Assembly: GCF_017912535.1 (NCBI RefSeq)
Contig: NZ_JAERQK010000009.1
Coordinates: forward strand, 62,001 to 126,000
DNA from: Motiliproteus sediminis
Lineage (GTDB): Bacteria > Pseudomonadota > Gammaproteobacteria > Pseudomonadales > Balneatricaceae
Reading direction: 5' to 3'
DNA: 64,000 bases
The position numbers and the translations under genes were made by a program. A model generated the notes under the pieces. That model did not search any database and was not told where the DNA came from. It saw nothing but the letters and a program-made list of their open reading frames with translations. The number at the start of each line of letters is the position of its first letter. Position 1 is the stretch's first letter. Shown here piece by piece: positions 15,401-25,212 of the stretch.

Positions 15401-18400
15401 ATGCTGACCCTGCGTGGCGCTCCCGCCCTTTCTGCCTTCCGGCGTGAAAAAATCCTATCCACTCTGCAGGCGGAAGTGCCTGTAATTGCAGCAGTATATG
15501 CTGAATTCATGCACTTTGCAGAGATCGAGAGTGATCTCGATGACACCGCCTTGGCGGTGCTGGACCGGTTGCTTCGCTACGGCCCCAAAGTTGACGTCGA
15601 AGGAACCGATGGCGAGCTGCTGTTGGTTGTGCCTCGTCCCGGTACTATATCGCCTTGGTCCAGTAAAGCCACTGACATCGCTCACAACTGTGGTTTGGCA
15701 ACGGTGGTGAGGCTGGAGCGCGGTATTGCCTATTACGTCAAGGCGGAGCGGGCCTTGAACGCCGACGAACGCCAGCAAGTCGCCGCGCTGTTGCACGATC
15801 GCATGGTTGAGGCGGTGCTCGATTCGGTTGCGGCGGCAGATGCGCTGTTCGCTCATGCCGAACCCAAGCCCTTGGCACGGGTCGATCTGCTGGGCGGTGG
15901 CCGTGATGCACTGGCCGAGGCCAACCAGAGCCTGGGACTGGCGCTGGCGGACGACGAGATCGACTATCTGGTGGACGCCTTCACGGGGCTTGAGCGTAAC
16001 CCCACCGACGTTGAACTGATGATGTTTGCGCAGGCCAACTCCGAGCACTGCCGTCACAAGATCTTTAACGCCTCCTGGGATATCGACGGCCAGGCGCAGG
16101 ACAAATCACTGTTCCAGATGATCAAGAACACCAATGAGCTGGGCGGTGACAACGTGCTGTCCGCTTACAAGGACAACGCTGCTGTGGTGACCGGTAGCAA
16201 GGCGGGGCGCTTTTTCCCGGAGCCGGATAGCAAGCGGTACGGCTACAACGAGGAACTGATTCAGATCCTGATGAAGGTGGAAACCCATAATCACCCGACA
16301 GCGATCGCTCCCCATTCCGGTGCGGCGACCGGCTCCGGCGGCGAGATTCGTGATGAAGGCGCTACCGGCCGCGGTGGCAAGCCCAAAGCCGGTCTGACCG
16401 GTTTCAGCGTCTCCGACCTTAAAATTCCGGGCTTTGTGCAGCCGTGGGAGTCTGATTACGGCAAGCCGGAACGCATCGTCACCGCGCTCGACATCATGAT
16501 CGAGGGCCCCATCGGCGGTGCCGCGTTCAATAACGAATTCGGTCGCCCCAACCTGACCGGTTACTTCCGCACCTTTGAACAACGCGTCAACGGTGCCAAT
16601 GGCGAAGAGGTACGCGGTTACCACAAGCCGATCATGATTGCCGGTGGTATGGGTAACGTGCGTGCCGATCATGTCGAAAAGGGCGAGATCGAGGTGGGCT
16701 CCAAGCTGATCTGCCTGGGTGGTCCGGCGATGTTGATCGGTCTGGGTGGCGGGGCGGCTTCTTCCATGTCTTCTGGCAGCAGCTCGGCAGATCTGGATTT
16801 TGCCTCGGTGCAGCGTGACAACCCGGAGCTGGAACGTCGCTGCCAGGAGGTGATCGACCAGTGCTGGCAGCTGGGTGACGACAATCCGATCGAATTTATC
16901 CACGACGTTGGCGCCGGAGGGCTCTCTAACGCCTTTCCTGAGCTGGTCAAGGATGGCGGTCGTGGCGGCGACTTCGAGCTGCGCAAGGTCAATAACGACG
17001 AGCCGGGCATGTCGCCGCTGGAGATCTGGTGTAACGAAGCGCAGGAGCGTTACGTGCTGGCGGTCAAACCGGCCGATATGGCCCAGTTTGAAGCGATTTG
17101 CGAGCGTGAGCGCTGCCCCTATGCCATCGTCGGCACCGCTACTGCAGAACATCACCTGACCCTGGGTGATACCCATTTCGACAACAAGCCCGTCGATCTG
17201 CCGATGAGCGTGCTGTTCGGCAAACCGCCGAAGATGCACCGCTCCGTGGAGCGGATCAGTTATCAGGTGCCAGCGTTCGATACCGACGGCATCGATCTGG
17301 CCGAAGCGGCCGAGCGGGTGTTGAAACTGCCGGCCGTAGCTAGCAAGAGCTTCCTGATCACCATTGGTGACCGCTCCATCACTGGTCAGGTGGCGCGTGA
17401 CCAGATGGTCGGTCCCTGGCAGGTACCGGTGGCCAACTGTGCCGTGACCACCGCGGCTTATGATACCTACGCCGGTGAAGCGATGGCGATGGGTGAGCGG
17501 ACCCCGCTGGCGCTGGTGGATTCGCCCGCATCCGGCCGGATGGCAGTCGGTGAAACCATCACCAACTTGGCCTCGGCGCGCATCGGCGATATCAAGGACA
17601 TCAAACTGTCGGCCAACTGGATGTGCGCTGCCGGTCATCCCGGCGAAGATGAAAAACTGTACGACACCGTCAAGGCAGTGGGCATGGAACTCTGCCCGGA
17701 GCTGGGTATCACCATTCCGGTGGGTAAGGACTCCATGTCCATGCGCACGGTGTGGCAGCAGGATGGTGAGGACAAGAGCGTCACCGCACCCATGTCGCTG
17801 GTGATCTCCGGCTTTGCACCCGTGCTGGATGCGCGTAAAACCCTTACCCCTCAGCTGCGGACCGATCAGGGTGAAACCGATCTGATTTTGCTGGATCTGG
17901 GTAATGGCGAGAATCGCCTGGGTCTATCGGCATTGGCGCAGGTATACAATCAGGTGGGGCAAGCGGTTCCCGACGTGGATGATGCGGTGCAGCTGAAGGT
18001 GTTCTTCGCCGCGATTCAGGAGCTCAACCAGCAGGGTTTGATCCTGGCGTACCACGACCGTGCTGACGGTGGTTTGTTCGCCACCCTGGCGGAGATGGCC
18101 TTCGCGGGCCGCACCGGTGTTGAGGTTGATCTTGACCTGCTGGCCAGCGATCAGAGCGAGCTGCTGGCGGCGTTGTTCAATGAAGAGCTGGGCGCGGTCA
18201 TTCAGGTCAAGCGTGAGCAGACCGAATATGTGCTGACGGAACTGAACGCCGCGGGCCTCGGTGAGTGTGCCAAGGTGATCGGCACCCTGAACAGCGATGA
18301 CCGGATCAATATCAGTTTTGACGACGAAGAGCTGTACAGCGAGACCCGCAGCCAGCTGCAGCGCTGGTGGAGCGAGACCAGCTACCGGATTCAGGCGCTG

Positions 18401-19303
18401 CGTGACAACGCCGACTGTGCACAACAAGAGTTCGATGCGCTGCTGGATGCGGACGACCCGGGTCTGCATGCCGATCTGACCTTTGATCTCAGCAATAATG
18501 TCGCCGCTCCTTACATCAACAGTGGCGTGCGGCCACGGATGGCGGTGCTGCGCGAGCAGGGCGTTAACGGCCAGATTGAGATGGCAGCTGCTTTTGATCG
18601 CGCCGGCTTCGAGGCGGTGGATGTGCATATGAGCGACATTCTCAGTGGTCGTCGTTCGCTGGAGGAGTTCAAGGGGTTGGTCGCCTGTGGTGGCTTCTCC
18701 TACGGTGACGTGCTGGGGGCCGGTGAGGGCTGGGCCAAGTCAATTCTGTTCAACAGCCAGGCGCGCGATCAGTTTGCAGCCTTCTTCCAGCGCAGCGACA
18801 GTTTCGCCCTGGGGGTGTGTAACGGTTGTCAGATGCTCTCCAATCTGCACGAGCTGATTCCCGGCAGCGAGCTGTGGCCGCACTTTGTGCGCAATATGTC
18901 AGAGCAGTTTGAAGCGCGGGTGGCGATGGTCGAAGTGCAGGAAAGCAACTCTATCTTCTTGCGCGGCATGGCCGGCTCGCGTTTGCCGATTGCGGTGGCT
19001 CACGGCGAAGGTCGCGCTGAGTTCCGTGATGGTGCTCATCAGAACAGCCTCAAGCAGTCTGGCAGCGTGGCACTGCGCTATGTCGACAATTATGGCAAGG
19101 TCACGGAGCGTTATCCGGCCAATCCCAATGGCTCACCGGCCGGGATTACCGGGGTGACCAACGCCAGCGGTCGGGTAACCATCATGATGCCACACCCGGA
19201 GCGGGTGTTCCGCACGGTGACCAACTCTTGGGCACCGGATAGCTGGCAGGAGGATGGCGCCTGGCTGCGGATGTTCCGCAATGCACGGGTCTGGGTTGGC
19301 TAA
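15401..19303 (+). CDS. purL: Phosphoribosylformylglycinamidine synthase
   Basis: PurL converts FGAR to FGAM with glutamine and ATP in purine synthesis. This is the large single-chain form of proteobacteria, 1300 residues. An N-terminal PurS-like region is followed by the two AIR-synthase-like ATP domains ([16 protein letters not shown] near residue 290, [13 protein letters not shown] near 500). The C-terminal class I glutaminase domain has nucleophile Cys1140 in GVCNGCQML and the [11 protein letters not shown] end. ATG 15401 gives the usual [14 protein letters not shown] start. A terminator follows directly. Antisense open frames across it are codon-bias shadows. Confidence 0.98.
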   Translation: MLTLRGAPALSAFRREKILSTLQAEVPVIAAVYAEFMHFAEIESDLDDTALAVLDRLLRYGPKVDVEGTDGELLLVVPRPGTISPWSSKATDIAHNCGLATVVRLERGIAYYVKAERALNADERQQVAALLHDRMVEAVLDSVAAADALFAHAEPKPLARVDLLGGGRDALAEANQSLGLALADDEIDYLVDAFTGLERNPTDVELMMFAQANSEHCRHKIFNASWDIDGQAQDKSLFQMIKNTNELGGDNVLSAYKDNAAVVTGSKAGRFFPEPDSKRYGYNEELIQILMKVETHNHPTAIAPHSGAATGSGGEIRDEGATGRGGKPKAGLTGFSVSDLKIPGFVQPWESDYGKPERIVTALDIMIEGPIGGAAFNNEFGRPNLTGYFRTFEQRVNGANGEEVRGYHKPIMIAGGMGNVRADHVEKGEIEVGSKLICLGGPAMLIGLGGGAASSMSSGSSSADLDFASVQRDNPELERRCQEVIDQCWQLGDDNPIEFIHDVGAGGLSNAFPELVKDGGRGGDFELRKVNNDEPGMSPLEIWCNEAQERYVLAVKPADMAQFEAICERERCPYAIVGTATAEHHLTLGDTHFDNKPVDLPMSVLFGKPPKMHRSVERISYQVPAFDTDGIDLAEAAERVLKLPAVASKSFLITIGDRSITGQVARDQMVGPWQVPVANCAVTTAAYDTYAGEAMAMGERTPLALVDSPASGRMAVGETITNLASARIGDIKDIKLSANWMCAAGHPGEDEKLYDTVKAVGMELCPELGITIPVGKDSMSMRTVWQQDGEDKSVTAPMSLVISGFAPVLDARKTLTPQLRTDQGETDLILLDLGNGENRLGLSALAQVYNQVGQAVPDVDDAVQLKVFFAAIQELNQQGLILAYHDRADGGLFATLAEMAFAGRTGVEVDLDLLASDQSELLAALFNEELGAVIQVKREQTEYVLTELNAAGLGECAKVIGTLNSDDRINISFDDEELYSETRSQLQRWWSETSYRIQALRDNADCAQQEFDALLDADDPGLHADLTFDLSNNVAAPYINSGVRPRMAVLREQGVNGQIEMAAAFDRAGFEAVDVHMSDILSGRRSLEEFKGLVACGGFSYGDVLGAGEGWAKSILFNSQARDQFAAFFQRSDSFALGVCNGCQMLSNLHELIPGSELWPHFVRNMSEQFEARVAMVEVQESNSIFLRGMAGSRLPIAVAHGEGRAEFRDGAHQNSLKQSGSVALRYVDNYGKVTERYPANPNGSPAGITGVTNASGRVTIMMPHPERVFRTVTNSWAPDSWQEDGAWLRMFRNARVWVG

Positions 19304-19319
19304 CTCGATCACAATGAAT

Positions 19320-19341
19320 AAGGGGCTTCGGCCCCTTTTTT
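19320..19341 (+). terminator. Rho-independent terminator of purL
   Basis: AGGGGC, a TTCG tetraloop and GCCCCT are followed by a run of T, 17 bp after the purL stop. Confidence 0.92.
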
Positions 19342-19499
19342 GTACCCTGCTTGCCGGAGGGGCGGCGGGTTACTCGGCCGCAACAAACATGGGTGGATTA
19401 TGGTCCTGTCAGGTGGCGATAAATGTGTCGCCCGGTGTGCCGGGCAGCCACCGCCTTGTGCTAGGATAGGGCGCCTGATTGGGGCACTAAGGATGATGC

Positions 19500-21149
19500 A
19501 TGTCGTTGATTGAGAGCACCGCTTGGCAGGCGCTGGCCACTCATTACAAAGAGCAGATTGCACCGCTCTCCTTGCAGCAACTGTTTGCCGGCAATGAGTC
19601 GCGTTTTGCCCAATTTTCCGTCGAAGCCGACGGCTTGCTGATGGACTATTCCAAGCACCGGATTACCGGCGAAACGCTCAAGCTTCTGGTCCGGTTGATT
19701 GAGGAGCGCGAGCTCGGGCGTTGGACCGATGCGCTGTTCAGTGGTGCTCCCGTCAATAGCTCTGAGGGGCGTCCGGCTCTGCACACCGCCCTTCGTGCCG
19801 CCTCCGACCAAGGAGTCGAGGTCAATGGTCAGGCAGTCTATCCACAGGTACAGGCCAGTCTCGGCAAAATGGCCGGCATTGTGGCCAAGATCCACGCCGG
19901 CCAATGGCGCGGTTACAGCGGCAAGCCGATTACTGACATCGTCAATCTCGGTGTGGGCGGGTCTGACCTAGGTCCGCTGATGATCTGCCATGCGCTGGAG
20001 GAGTTCCGCCATGCCGATGCGGCGGGGCTGAATCTCCATTTTGTCTCCTCTATCGATGGCAGTCAGCTGGCGGAGCGGTTGGGGCATCTGAACCAGGAAA
20101 CCACAGTATTTATCCTGTCTTCCAAGTCATTCACCACCATCGATACGCTGGCTAACGCCGAGGCGGCCAAGCGCTGGCTGGCGCAAAAGATCGATAATGA
20201 GGCGGTACTGCTGCGCCAGCACTTTATCGGCTGTTCGGCCAATCCGGAGAAGATGTCAGAGCGCGGCATCCCCCCGCAGAACCAGCTGCTGTTCTGGGAC
20301 TGGGTGGGGGGGCGCTACTCGCTCTGGTCGGTGATCGGTTTGCCGATTGCGCTGCTGCTGGGTATGGACGGGTTTCGCCAGCTGCTGCGCGGCGCGGCAG
20401 CGATGGACGCCCATTTCAGAACCGCGCCACCGGCGGCTAATATGCCGGTGCTGATGGCGCTGCTGGGGGTTTGGTCCAGCAACTTTCTCGGCGTGAAAGG
20501 ACATGCGGTACTGCCCTACGATGGTCGCATGAGGCACTTTCCCGGCTACCTGACCCAGTTGGAAATGGAGAGTAACGGCAAGTCGGTTGATCGAGATGGT
20601 AATCCGATCGACTACGATACCTGTCCGATCATCTGGGGCGATGTCGGCCCCAATGCCCAGCATGCGTTTTACCAGCTGCTGCATCAGGGTACCCAACCGG
20701 TGAGCTGTGACTTCTTGGCACCGGTGCTGCGTTACCGGATTTCGCGCTCCGACGGCACTCAGGAGCAGCTTCAAGATCAGCAGGTGTTGACGCTGGCTAA
20801 CTGCCTCGGACAGTCGCGCGTATTGATGTTGGGCGATCAGGCGCTGGCTGAGGGGGATCCGCGGCGCGGGGCGCGCAATGATCAGCACTATAACGGTAAT
20901 CAGGGCTCCACCACGCTCCTCTATCCGGAGCTGACGCCCTACGTGCTGGGGCAATTGGTAGCGCTCTACGAACACAAGGTGTTTGTGCAAGCGGTGATCT
21001 GGCATATCAACCCCTTTGACCAATGGGGCGTAGAGCTTGGCAAAGTGCTGGCTCAGGATACCTTTGCTGCCATCAAGGACTGCCAGCAGCCCTTCGACGA
21101 CAGCTCCAGCCAGGGATTGTTGGCTTATATCGCGCGGGTGAGGGGATAA
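19500..21149 (+). CDS. pgi: Glucose-6-phosphate isomerase
   Basis: Pgi interconverts glucose 6-phosphate and fructose 6-phosphate and so feeds both glycolysis and sugar-nucleotide synthesis. The 549 residues equal the E. coli length. Both family signatures are present: FWDWVGGRYSLWSVIGLP around residue 265 and HINPFDQWGVELGK near 500. VNLGVGGSDLGP and SSKSFTTIDT, which bind the phosphate, are also intact. AAGGATG precedes ATG 19500. The next two genes (a nucleotide-sugar dehydrogenase paralogue and galU) and galE a little further on suggest a sugar-nucleotide precursor neighbourhood for the polysaccharide genes downstream. Confidence 0.98.
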   Translation: MSLIESTAWQALATHYKEQIAPLSLQQLFAGNESRFAQFSVEADGLLMDYSKHRITGETLKLLVRLIEERELGRWTDALFSGAPVNSSEGRPALHTALRAASDQGVEVNGQAVYPQVQASLGKMAGIVAKIHAGQWRGYSGKPITDIVNLGVGGSDLGPLMICHALEEFRHADAAGLNLHFVSSIDGSQLAERLGHLNQETTVFILSSKSFTTIDTLANAEAAKRWLAQKIDNEAVLLRQHFIGCSANPEKMSERGIPPQNQLLFWDWVGGRYSLWSVIGLPIALLLGMDGFRQLLRGAAAMDAHFRTAPPAANMPVLMALLGVWSSNFLGVKGHAVLPYDGRMRHFPGYLTQLEMESNGKSVDRDGNPIDYDTCPIIWGDVGPNAQHAFYQLLHQGTQPVSCDFLAPVLRYRISRSDGTQEQLQDQQVLTLANCLGQSRVLMLGDQALAEGDPRRGARNDQHYNGNQGSTTLLYPELTPYVLGQLVALYEHKVFVQAVIWHINPFDQWGVELGKVLAQDTFAAIKDCQQPFDDSSSQGLLAYIARVRG

Positions 21150-21153
21150 CGGC

Positions 21154-22470
21154 ATGCGGGTTTCGGTATACGGCGCCGGATTGACGGGACTGGTCACGGC
21201 GTGGGCGCTGGCGGACGTGGGCAATGATGTGGTGCTGGTTGCCTGTGAAGGGGAAGAGCTGACGGCGCTCAAACGGTTGCAGCTGGGTGTTAACGAGCCG
21301 GGGTTGAGTGAGCGCCTGGCGGCGCAGTTGGCAGAAGGTCGGCTTCGCTTTGAGGACCAATGGGCGGCGGGCTTCAATCATGGTGACGTGCACTTCGTGG
21401 CGCTGGCCGCAGATCGCATAGCCCTGGCTGAACAGTTGCTCGCGGCCCTGGCGCTGACCCGGAGTGAGAGTCTGACGGTGGTCAACCAGAGTACGTTTCC
21501 GGTAGGTGCTGCCCGCCGTTTGCGTGAGCTGATGTTGCTGGAGCGAGAGCGTCAGGGACTGGTTGATGATGTCTATTTTTTAGCCCTGCCCAGTTTTCTT
21601 CAGGAAGGCGCCGCGATCCATAACTTTACCCGTCCGCAGCGTATTTTGCTGGGTTCCGATGACGAGTGGGGGTTGCGTTTGGTTGCCGAGCTGCTGCGGC
21701 CCTTCTGCCGCAATCAGGGCCAATTGATGGTGATGTCGACTAAAGAGGCGGAATTCAGCAAGTATGCCATTAATGGCATGTTGGCGACCAAACTGAGCTT
21801 CATGAACGAGATGGCTAATCTGGCTGACCAGTTGCAGGTGGATATCGAGCAGGTGCGTAAGGGGGTGGGGTCGGATCCACGTATCGGGTTTGACTATATC
21901 TACCCCGGTTGCGGATTCGGCGGGCTGAGTTTTTCCCAGGACGTGATGCGCTTGGCGGAAACCGTAGAAACCGAGGTGGAGGATTCCTACCTGCTGCAGA
22001 CGGTGCTGGAGAGCAATGAGCAGCAGAAAGAGGTTTTGTTCCGCAAGCTGTGGCGTCACTTCGACAGCGACCTCGCTGGCAAAACGGTGGCGATCTGGGG
22101 GGCAGCGTTCAAACCCGGTACCGATCGTATTGATAATGCGCCCTGCTTGCTGTTGCTGGAGGCGCTTTGGGCACAGGGCGTCGCGGTGCGCATCTATGAT
22201 CCGGCAGCGCTGGAATCGCTGCGCCGCCACTTTGGTGAGCGGCAGGATATGCGCCTATGTGACAGCGCCTACCAGGCGGCAGAGGGTGCTGACGCGCTAT
22301 TGATCGTGACTGAGTGGAAGGAGTTCTGGAGTCCCGACTTTGAGCGTTTGGCCGAGCTTATGCGTAACCCGCTGATCTTCGACGGGCGTAATATCTATGA
22401 CCCCGGGTTTATGCGCGAGATCGGCTTCACCTATCGCGGTGTCGGGCGATCCAGTGATTTTGACAGTTAA
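21154..22470 (+). CDS. UDP-glucose/GDP-mannose dehydrogenase family protein lacking the catalytic cysteine
   Basis: This 438-residue protein has the whole fold of UDP-glucose 6-dehydrogenase: an N-terminal NAD domain (VYGAGLTGLVTA), VVNQSTFPVGAA, PSFLQEGAA, the conserved Lys203/Asn207 segment KYAINGMLATK and GSDPRIGFDYIYPGCG. In active enzymes the next motif reads GGSCFPKD, whose Cys forms the thiohemiacetal intermediate and whose Lys also takes part. Here it reads GGLSFSQD (residues 256-263), so Cys is replaced by Ser259 and Lys by Gln262. The NAD motif GTGYVGL and PEFL are also altered. Open reading frame and codon use look normal, so it is a maintained paralogue rather than a decaying gene. 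It is 4 bp after pgi and precedes galU. Dehydrogenase activity is doubtful. Confidence 0.85.
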   Translation: MRVSVYGAGLTGLVTAWALADVGNDVVLVACEGEELTALKRLQLGVNEPGLSERLAAQLAEGRLRFEDQWAAGFNHGDVHFVALAADRIALAEQLLAALALTRSESLTVVNQSTFPVGAARRLRELMLLERERQGLVDDVYFLALPSFLQEGAAIHNFTRPQRILLGSDDEWGLRLVAELLRPFCRNQGQLMVMSTKEAEFSKYAINGMLATKLSFMNEMANLADQLQVDIEQVRKGVGSDPRIGFDYIYPGCGFGGLSFSQDVMRLAETVETEVEDSYLLQTVLESNEQQKEVLFRKLWRHFDSDLAGKTVAIWGAAFKPGTDRIDNAPCLLLLEALWAQGVAVRIYDPAALESLRRHFGERQDMRLCDSAYQAAEGADALLIVTEWKEFWSPDFERLAELMRNPLIFDGRNIYDPGFMREIGFTYRGVGRSSDFDS

Positions 22471-22508
22471 CCGCGTGCTTTAGCGCAGCAACATCCTTGT
22501 AAGGACCG

Positions 22509-23342
22509 ATGAACATGATCGAAACCTGTGTATTCCCTGTGGCGGGCCTCGGTACCCGTTTTCTTCCGGCTACCAAAGCGGTTCCCAAGGAGATGTTGCC
22601 GGTGGTGGACAAGCCGCTGGTGCAATATGGGGTGGAAGAGGCGGTGGCTGCGGGGATGTCCAAGGTTTGCTTTATTAACGGTCGTCATAAACAGGCGATC
22701 GAGAACCATTTTGATCGTAATGTAGAGCTGGAGAACGCTATTGCCGGTAGCGGCAAAGAGCCGTTGCTGGAAGGCGTCAACCGCCTGATGGCAGAGTGCG
22801 CCATCAACTCGATCCGGCAGTTGCAGGCCAAGGGATTGGGGCATGCCATCGGTTGTTCCCGTGCGGTCGTGGGTGACAAACCCTTTGGGGTTATCTTGCC
22901 AGACGATCTCTGTGTCAACCTGGACGGGCCGTCGGTACTGGCACAGATGGTCGCGCTGCATGAGCGTTTCGGTTGCAGCGTGGTGGCCATTGAAGAGGTG
23001 CCTCGGGATCAGGTGTGTAAGTACGGTGTGATCGCCGGCGACGAGGAGGAGCCGGGAGTGTTTCGCGTCAGCAACATGGTGGAAAAGCCGGCGGTTGAGG
23101 ATGCCCCCAGCAATCTGGCCATCATCGGCCGCTATATCCTGACCGCGGATATTTTTGACCTGATTGATGCTACCGAGCCCGGCAAGGGCGGCGAGATCCA
23201 GATTACCGATGCGTTGATGAAGCAGGCCGCCGAGGGGCGGGTGATCGGTTATCGGTTCCAGGGGCAGCGCTTCGATTGCGGCAGTATGGATGGTTACGTC
23301 AAAGCGACCAACTTCTGCTACCAGAATCTCTACGACCGCTGA
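22509..23342 (+). CDS. galU: UTP-glucose-1-phosphate uridylyltransferase
   Basis: GalU makes UDP-glucose from UTP and glucose 1-phosphate in the cytoplasm. At 277 residues it is slightly shorter than the E. coli enzyme and close to pseudomonad GalU. The nucleotide-binding signature GLGTRFLPATKAVPKEMLP is at residues 14-32, followed by VDKPLVQYGVEEA. VEKP and GKGGEIQITDAL lie in the C-terminal half. ATG 22509 follows AAGGA at 22500-22504; an in-frame ATG two codons later is an alternative. The gene is followed by a strong bidirectional terminator. Its product feeds galE and surface sugar synthesis encoded nearby. Confidence 0.97.
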   Translation: MNMIETCVFPVAGLGTRFLPATKAVPKEMLPVVDKPLVQYGVEEAVAAGMSKVCFINGRHKQAIENHFDRNVELENAIAGSGKEPLLEGVNRLMAECAINSIRQLQAKGLGHAIGCSRAVVGDKPFGVILPDDLCVNLDGPSVLAQMVALHERFGCSVVAIEEVPRDQVCKYGVIAGDEEEPGVFRVSNMVEKPAVEDAPSNLAIIGRYILTADIFDLIDATEPGKGGEIQITDALMKQAAEGRVIGYRFQGQRFDCGSMDGYVKATNFCYQNLYDR

Positions 23343-23360
23343 TCGCCTGATACCCGCCGA

Positions 23361-23395
23361 GACTAAAAAGCCCGCGTGACGCGGGCTTTTTAGTC
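23361..23395. terminator. Bidirectional terminator between galU and yciI
   Basis: The 16 bp arms at 23361-23376 and 23380-23395 are perfectly complementary around a TGA loop, with A and T tracts on opposite sides of the CGCGGGC stem. It can end both galU (plus) and the yciB-yciI transcript (minus). Confidence 0.95.
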
Positions 23396-23409
23396 TGCTG
23401 TGTTGCTAT

Positions 23410-23709
23410 TTATGGCAGCACCTTCTTGTATGGCTTGACCACCACCTTGGCATAAACGCCGGCGGCGATGTAGGGGTCGGCGTCCGCCCATGCCTGCGCC
23501 GCCTCAAGGGAGTCGAACTCAGCAATGACCAGACTGCCGGTAAAGCCCGCCGGCCCCGGGTCTTCGCTGTCGATGGCCGGGTGAGGTCCGGCAACCAGCA
23601 GACGGCCTTCATCCTTTAGAGTGTTCAGCCGCGCCAGGTGATCGGGGCGCGCCGCCAAGCGCTGTTCCAGGCTGTTTTCGATATCTTCGCTGATAATCGC
23701 GTAGTACAT
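23410..23709 (-). CDS. yciI: YciI family protein
   Basis: This 99-residue protein of the YciI/YCII superfamily has a dimeric alpha+beta barrel fold related to chlorite dismutase and EthD. Family features are [15 protein letters not shown] at the start, a central [11 protein letters not shown] with the conserved histidine, an acidic IDSEDP and [23 protein letters not shown]. No enzymatic activity is established for the closest family members, and its cellular role is unknown. It is the downstream partner of yciB on the reverse strand (6 bp gap) and ends at the shared terminator. The yciI-yciB pairing is common in gammaproteobacteria. Confidence 0.9.
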   Translation of the reverse strand: MYYAIISEDIENSLEQRLAARPDHLARLNTLKDEGRLLVAGPHPAIDSEDPGPAGFTGSLVIAEFDSLEAAQAWADADPYIAAGVYAKVVVKPYKKVLP

Positions 23710-23715
23710 GGTTGG

Positions 23716-24273
23716 TTACTCGTTACTGTTTTGTTGTTGGGGTTCTTCCTGAATATGGCGGCTGAGGTACACGCCCTGCAGGATGATAAAGACCAGTGTC
23801 AGGCCGAGCATGCCGAACAGTTTGAAGTTGACCCACACCTCTTCGCTCATGGTGTAGGCGACAAACAGATTCAGTCCGCCCATAACCACGAAAAACACGA
23901 CCCAGGCCAGATTCAGGCGGGTCCATACCGGTGCTGGCAGGGTAACGCTGGCTTCCATCATCCGTTGGACCAGCGACTTGCTGCCGATAAACTGGCTGCC
24001 CAGGAAGGCCGCGGCGAACAGCCAATTCACTACCGTGGGCTTCCACTGAATGAAGGTTTTATCCTGAAACAGTACCGTGGCGCCGCCGAGTACGATCACC
24101 AGCACCAGTGTGACCAGCTGCATCTTCTCGATCTTGTGGGTGCGCAGCCAGGTATAGCCCATCTGAATCAGGGTCACCGGAATCAGCACCGCCGTCGCCA
24201 GAATGATGTCGTTGCTGTACTTGTAGACCGCGAAAAAGATCGCGATGGGAAGGAAATCGAACAGAAGCTTCAT
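23716..24273 (-). CDS. yciB: Inner-membrane septation protein YciB (IspZ/septation protein A family)
   Basis: This 185-residue polytopic membrane protein has about five hydrophobic segments. The family N terminus MKLLFDFLPIAIFFAVYK is clear, followed by TWLRTHKIEKMQ and the conserved QDKTFIQWKPTVVNWLF and WTRLNLAWVVFF. YciB is implicated in cell-envelope integrity and septation, interacting with division and elongation proteins; its biochemical function is not known. Start ATG at 24273 follows a GGAG. It is cotranscribed with yciI and divergent from rnm, with a 77 bp gap between the two start codons. Confidence 0.93.
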   Translation of the reverse strand: MKLLFDFLPIAIFFAVYKYSNDIILATAVLIPVTLIQMGYTWLRTHKIEKMQLVTLVLVIVLGGATVLFQDKTFIQWKPTVVNWLFAAAFLGSQFIGSKSLVQRMMEASVTLPAPVWTRLNLAWVVFFVVMGGLNLFVAYTMSEEVWVNFKLFGMLGLTLVFIILQGVYLSRHIQEEPQQQNSNE

Positions 24274-24350
24274 GGGGGCTCCAGTGAGTGGGTATCGGCA
24301 TAGTATATCGGGTTACACTAAGGGACCCAATTGTTGTCCTGGAGTTCGCC

Positions 24351-25187
24351 ATGAGTCGCCCGCCGGTCGATCTGCACACCCATAGCACCGCGTCTGATGG
24401 CGGCTTGTCGCCCACCGAGCTGGTTCAGGCTGCGGCTGCCAGGGGAGTGCGTTGTCTCGCGCTGACCGACCACGATACCTGTGCCGGCGTTGCGGAAGCG
24501 CGCGCAGCGGCGCAGGAGGCTGGTATCCAGCTGGTGTCCGGCATTGAACTTTCCTCTGTTTGGGAGGGGCGCGGGGTTCATGTGGTGGGGCTCGACATCG
24601 ATATCGACCACCCGGCGATCAAGGACGCTGAAGCCCATCAGCGCACTGCGCGTGAGATCCGGGCTGAAGAGATCGCCGTGCGGTTGGAGAAGAGGGGCGC
24701 GGCTGGGGTGATGCCGCTGGCGCGCAAGCATGCCGGCCCGGCTTTGGTCGGTCGTCCCCACTTCGCCCGGGCGTTGGTTGAACTGGGGGTGGTGGAATCG
24801 GAAGGCGAGGCGTTCAAACGCTATCTCGGGGCTGGAAAGGTCGGCGATATTCGTGCGCACTGGCCGGAAATGGCCACGGTGATTCGCTGGATTAAAGATG
24901 GCGGTGGTATCGCGGTGCTGGCGCATCCGGGCAAGTACGATCTGAGCTGGACCAAGCTGCGCCGGCTGGTGAGCGAATTTGTCACCGCCGGTGGTGAGGC
25001 CATCGAGGTCAGCTACGGCGGCGAAAACCCGGAGCGGATTCGTGAGCTGGGACGCATGGCCAATAAGCAACAGTTGCTGGCCTCAGTGGGCAGCGATTAC
25101 CATCGCCCCGAGTATCATTGGACGGATCTGGGCAAATTCCCGCCGTTACCGGAGCCAGTGACGGGGGTCTGGGAGCGTTGGATATAG
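24351..25187 (+). CDS. rnm: PHP-domain 5'-3' exoribonuclease Rnm (RNase AM, formerly TrpH/YciV)
   Basis: This is a 278-residue PHP-superfamily metallophosphoesterase. The first metal motif, DLHTHSTASDG, has His9 and His11. LALTDHDT, GIELSSVW, IAVLAHPGKYD and VGSDYHRP supply further conserved metal ligands. E. coli Rnm trims the 5' ends of 5S, 16S and 23S rRNA and degrades short oligonucleotides and 3'-phosphoadenosine phosphates. The frame is open upstream, but GGAG at 24341-24344 and the family N terminus support ATG 24351. It belongs to the yciB-rnm-yciO neighbourhood seen in many gammaproteobacteria, here with galE inserted before yciO. Confidence 0.93.
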   Translation: MSRPPVDLHTHSTASDGGLSPTELVQAAAARGVRCLALTDHDTCAGVAEARAAAQEAGIQLVSGIELSSVWEGRGVHVVGLDIDIDHPAIKDAEAHQRTAREIRAEEIAVRLEKRGAAGVMPLARKHAGPALVGRPHFARALVELGVVESEGEAFKRYLGAGKVGDIRAHWPEMATVIRWIKDGGGIAVLAHPGKYDLSWTKLRRLVSEFVTAGGEAIEVSYGGENPERIRELGRMANKQQLLASVGSDYHRPEYHWTDLGKFPPLPEPVTGVWERWI

Positions 25188-25212
25188 CCCTGCCTAAGCA
25201 AAAGGATCGAGA

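Noticed and set aside
16106-17638. 510-codon antisense frame within purL
   Set aside because: Codon-bias shadow of PurL; low-complexity histidine/glutamine-rich translation.
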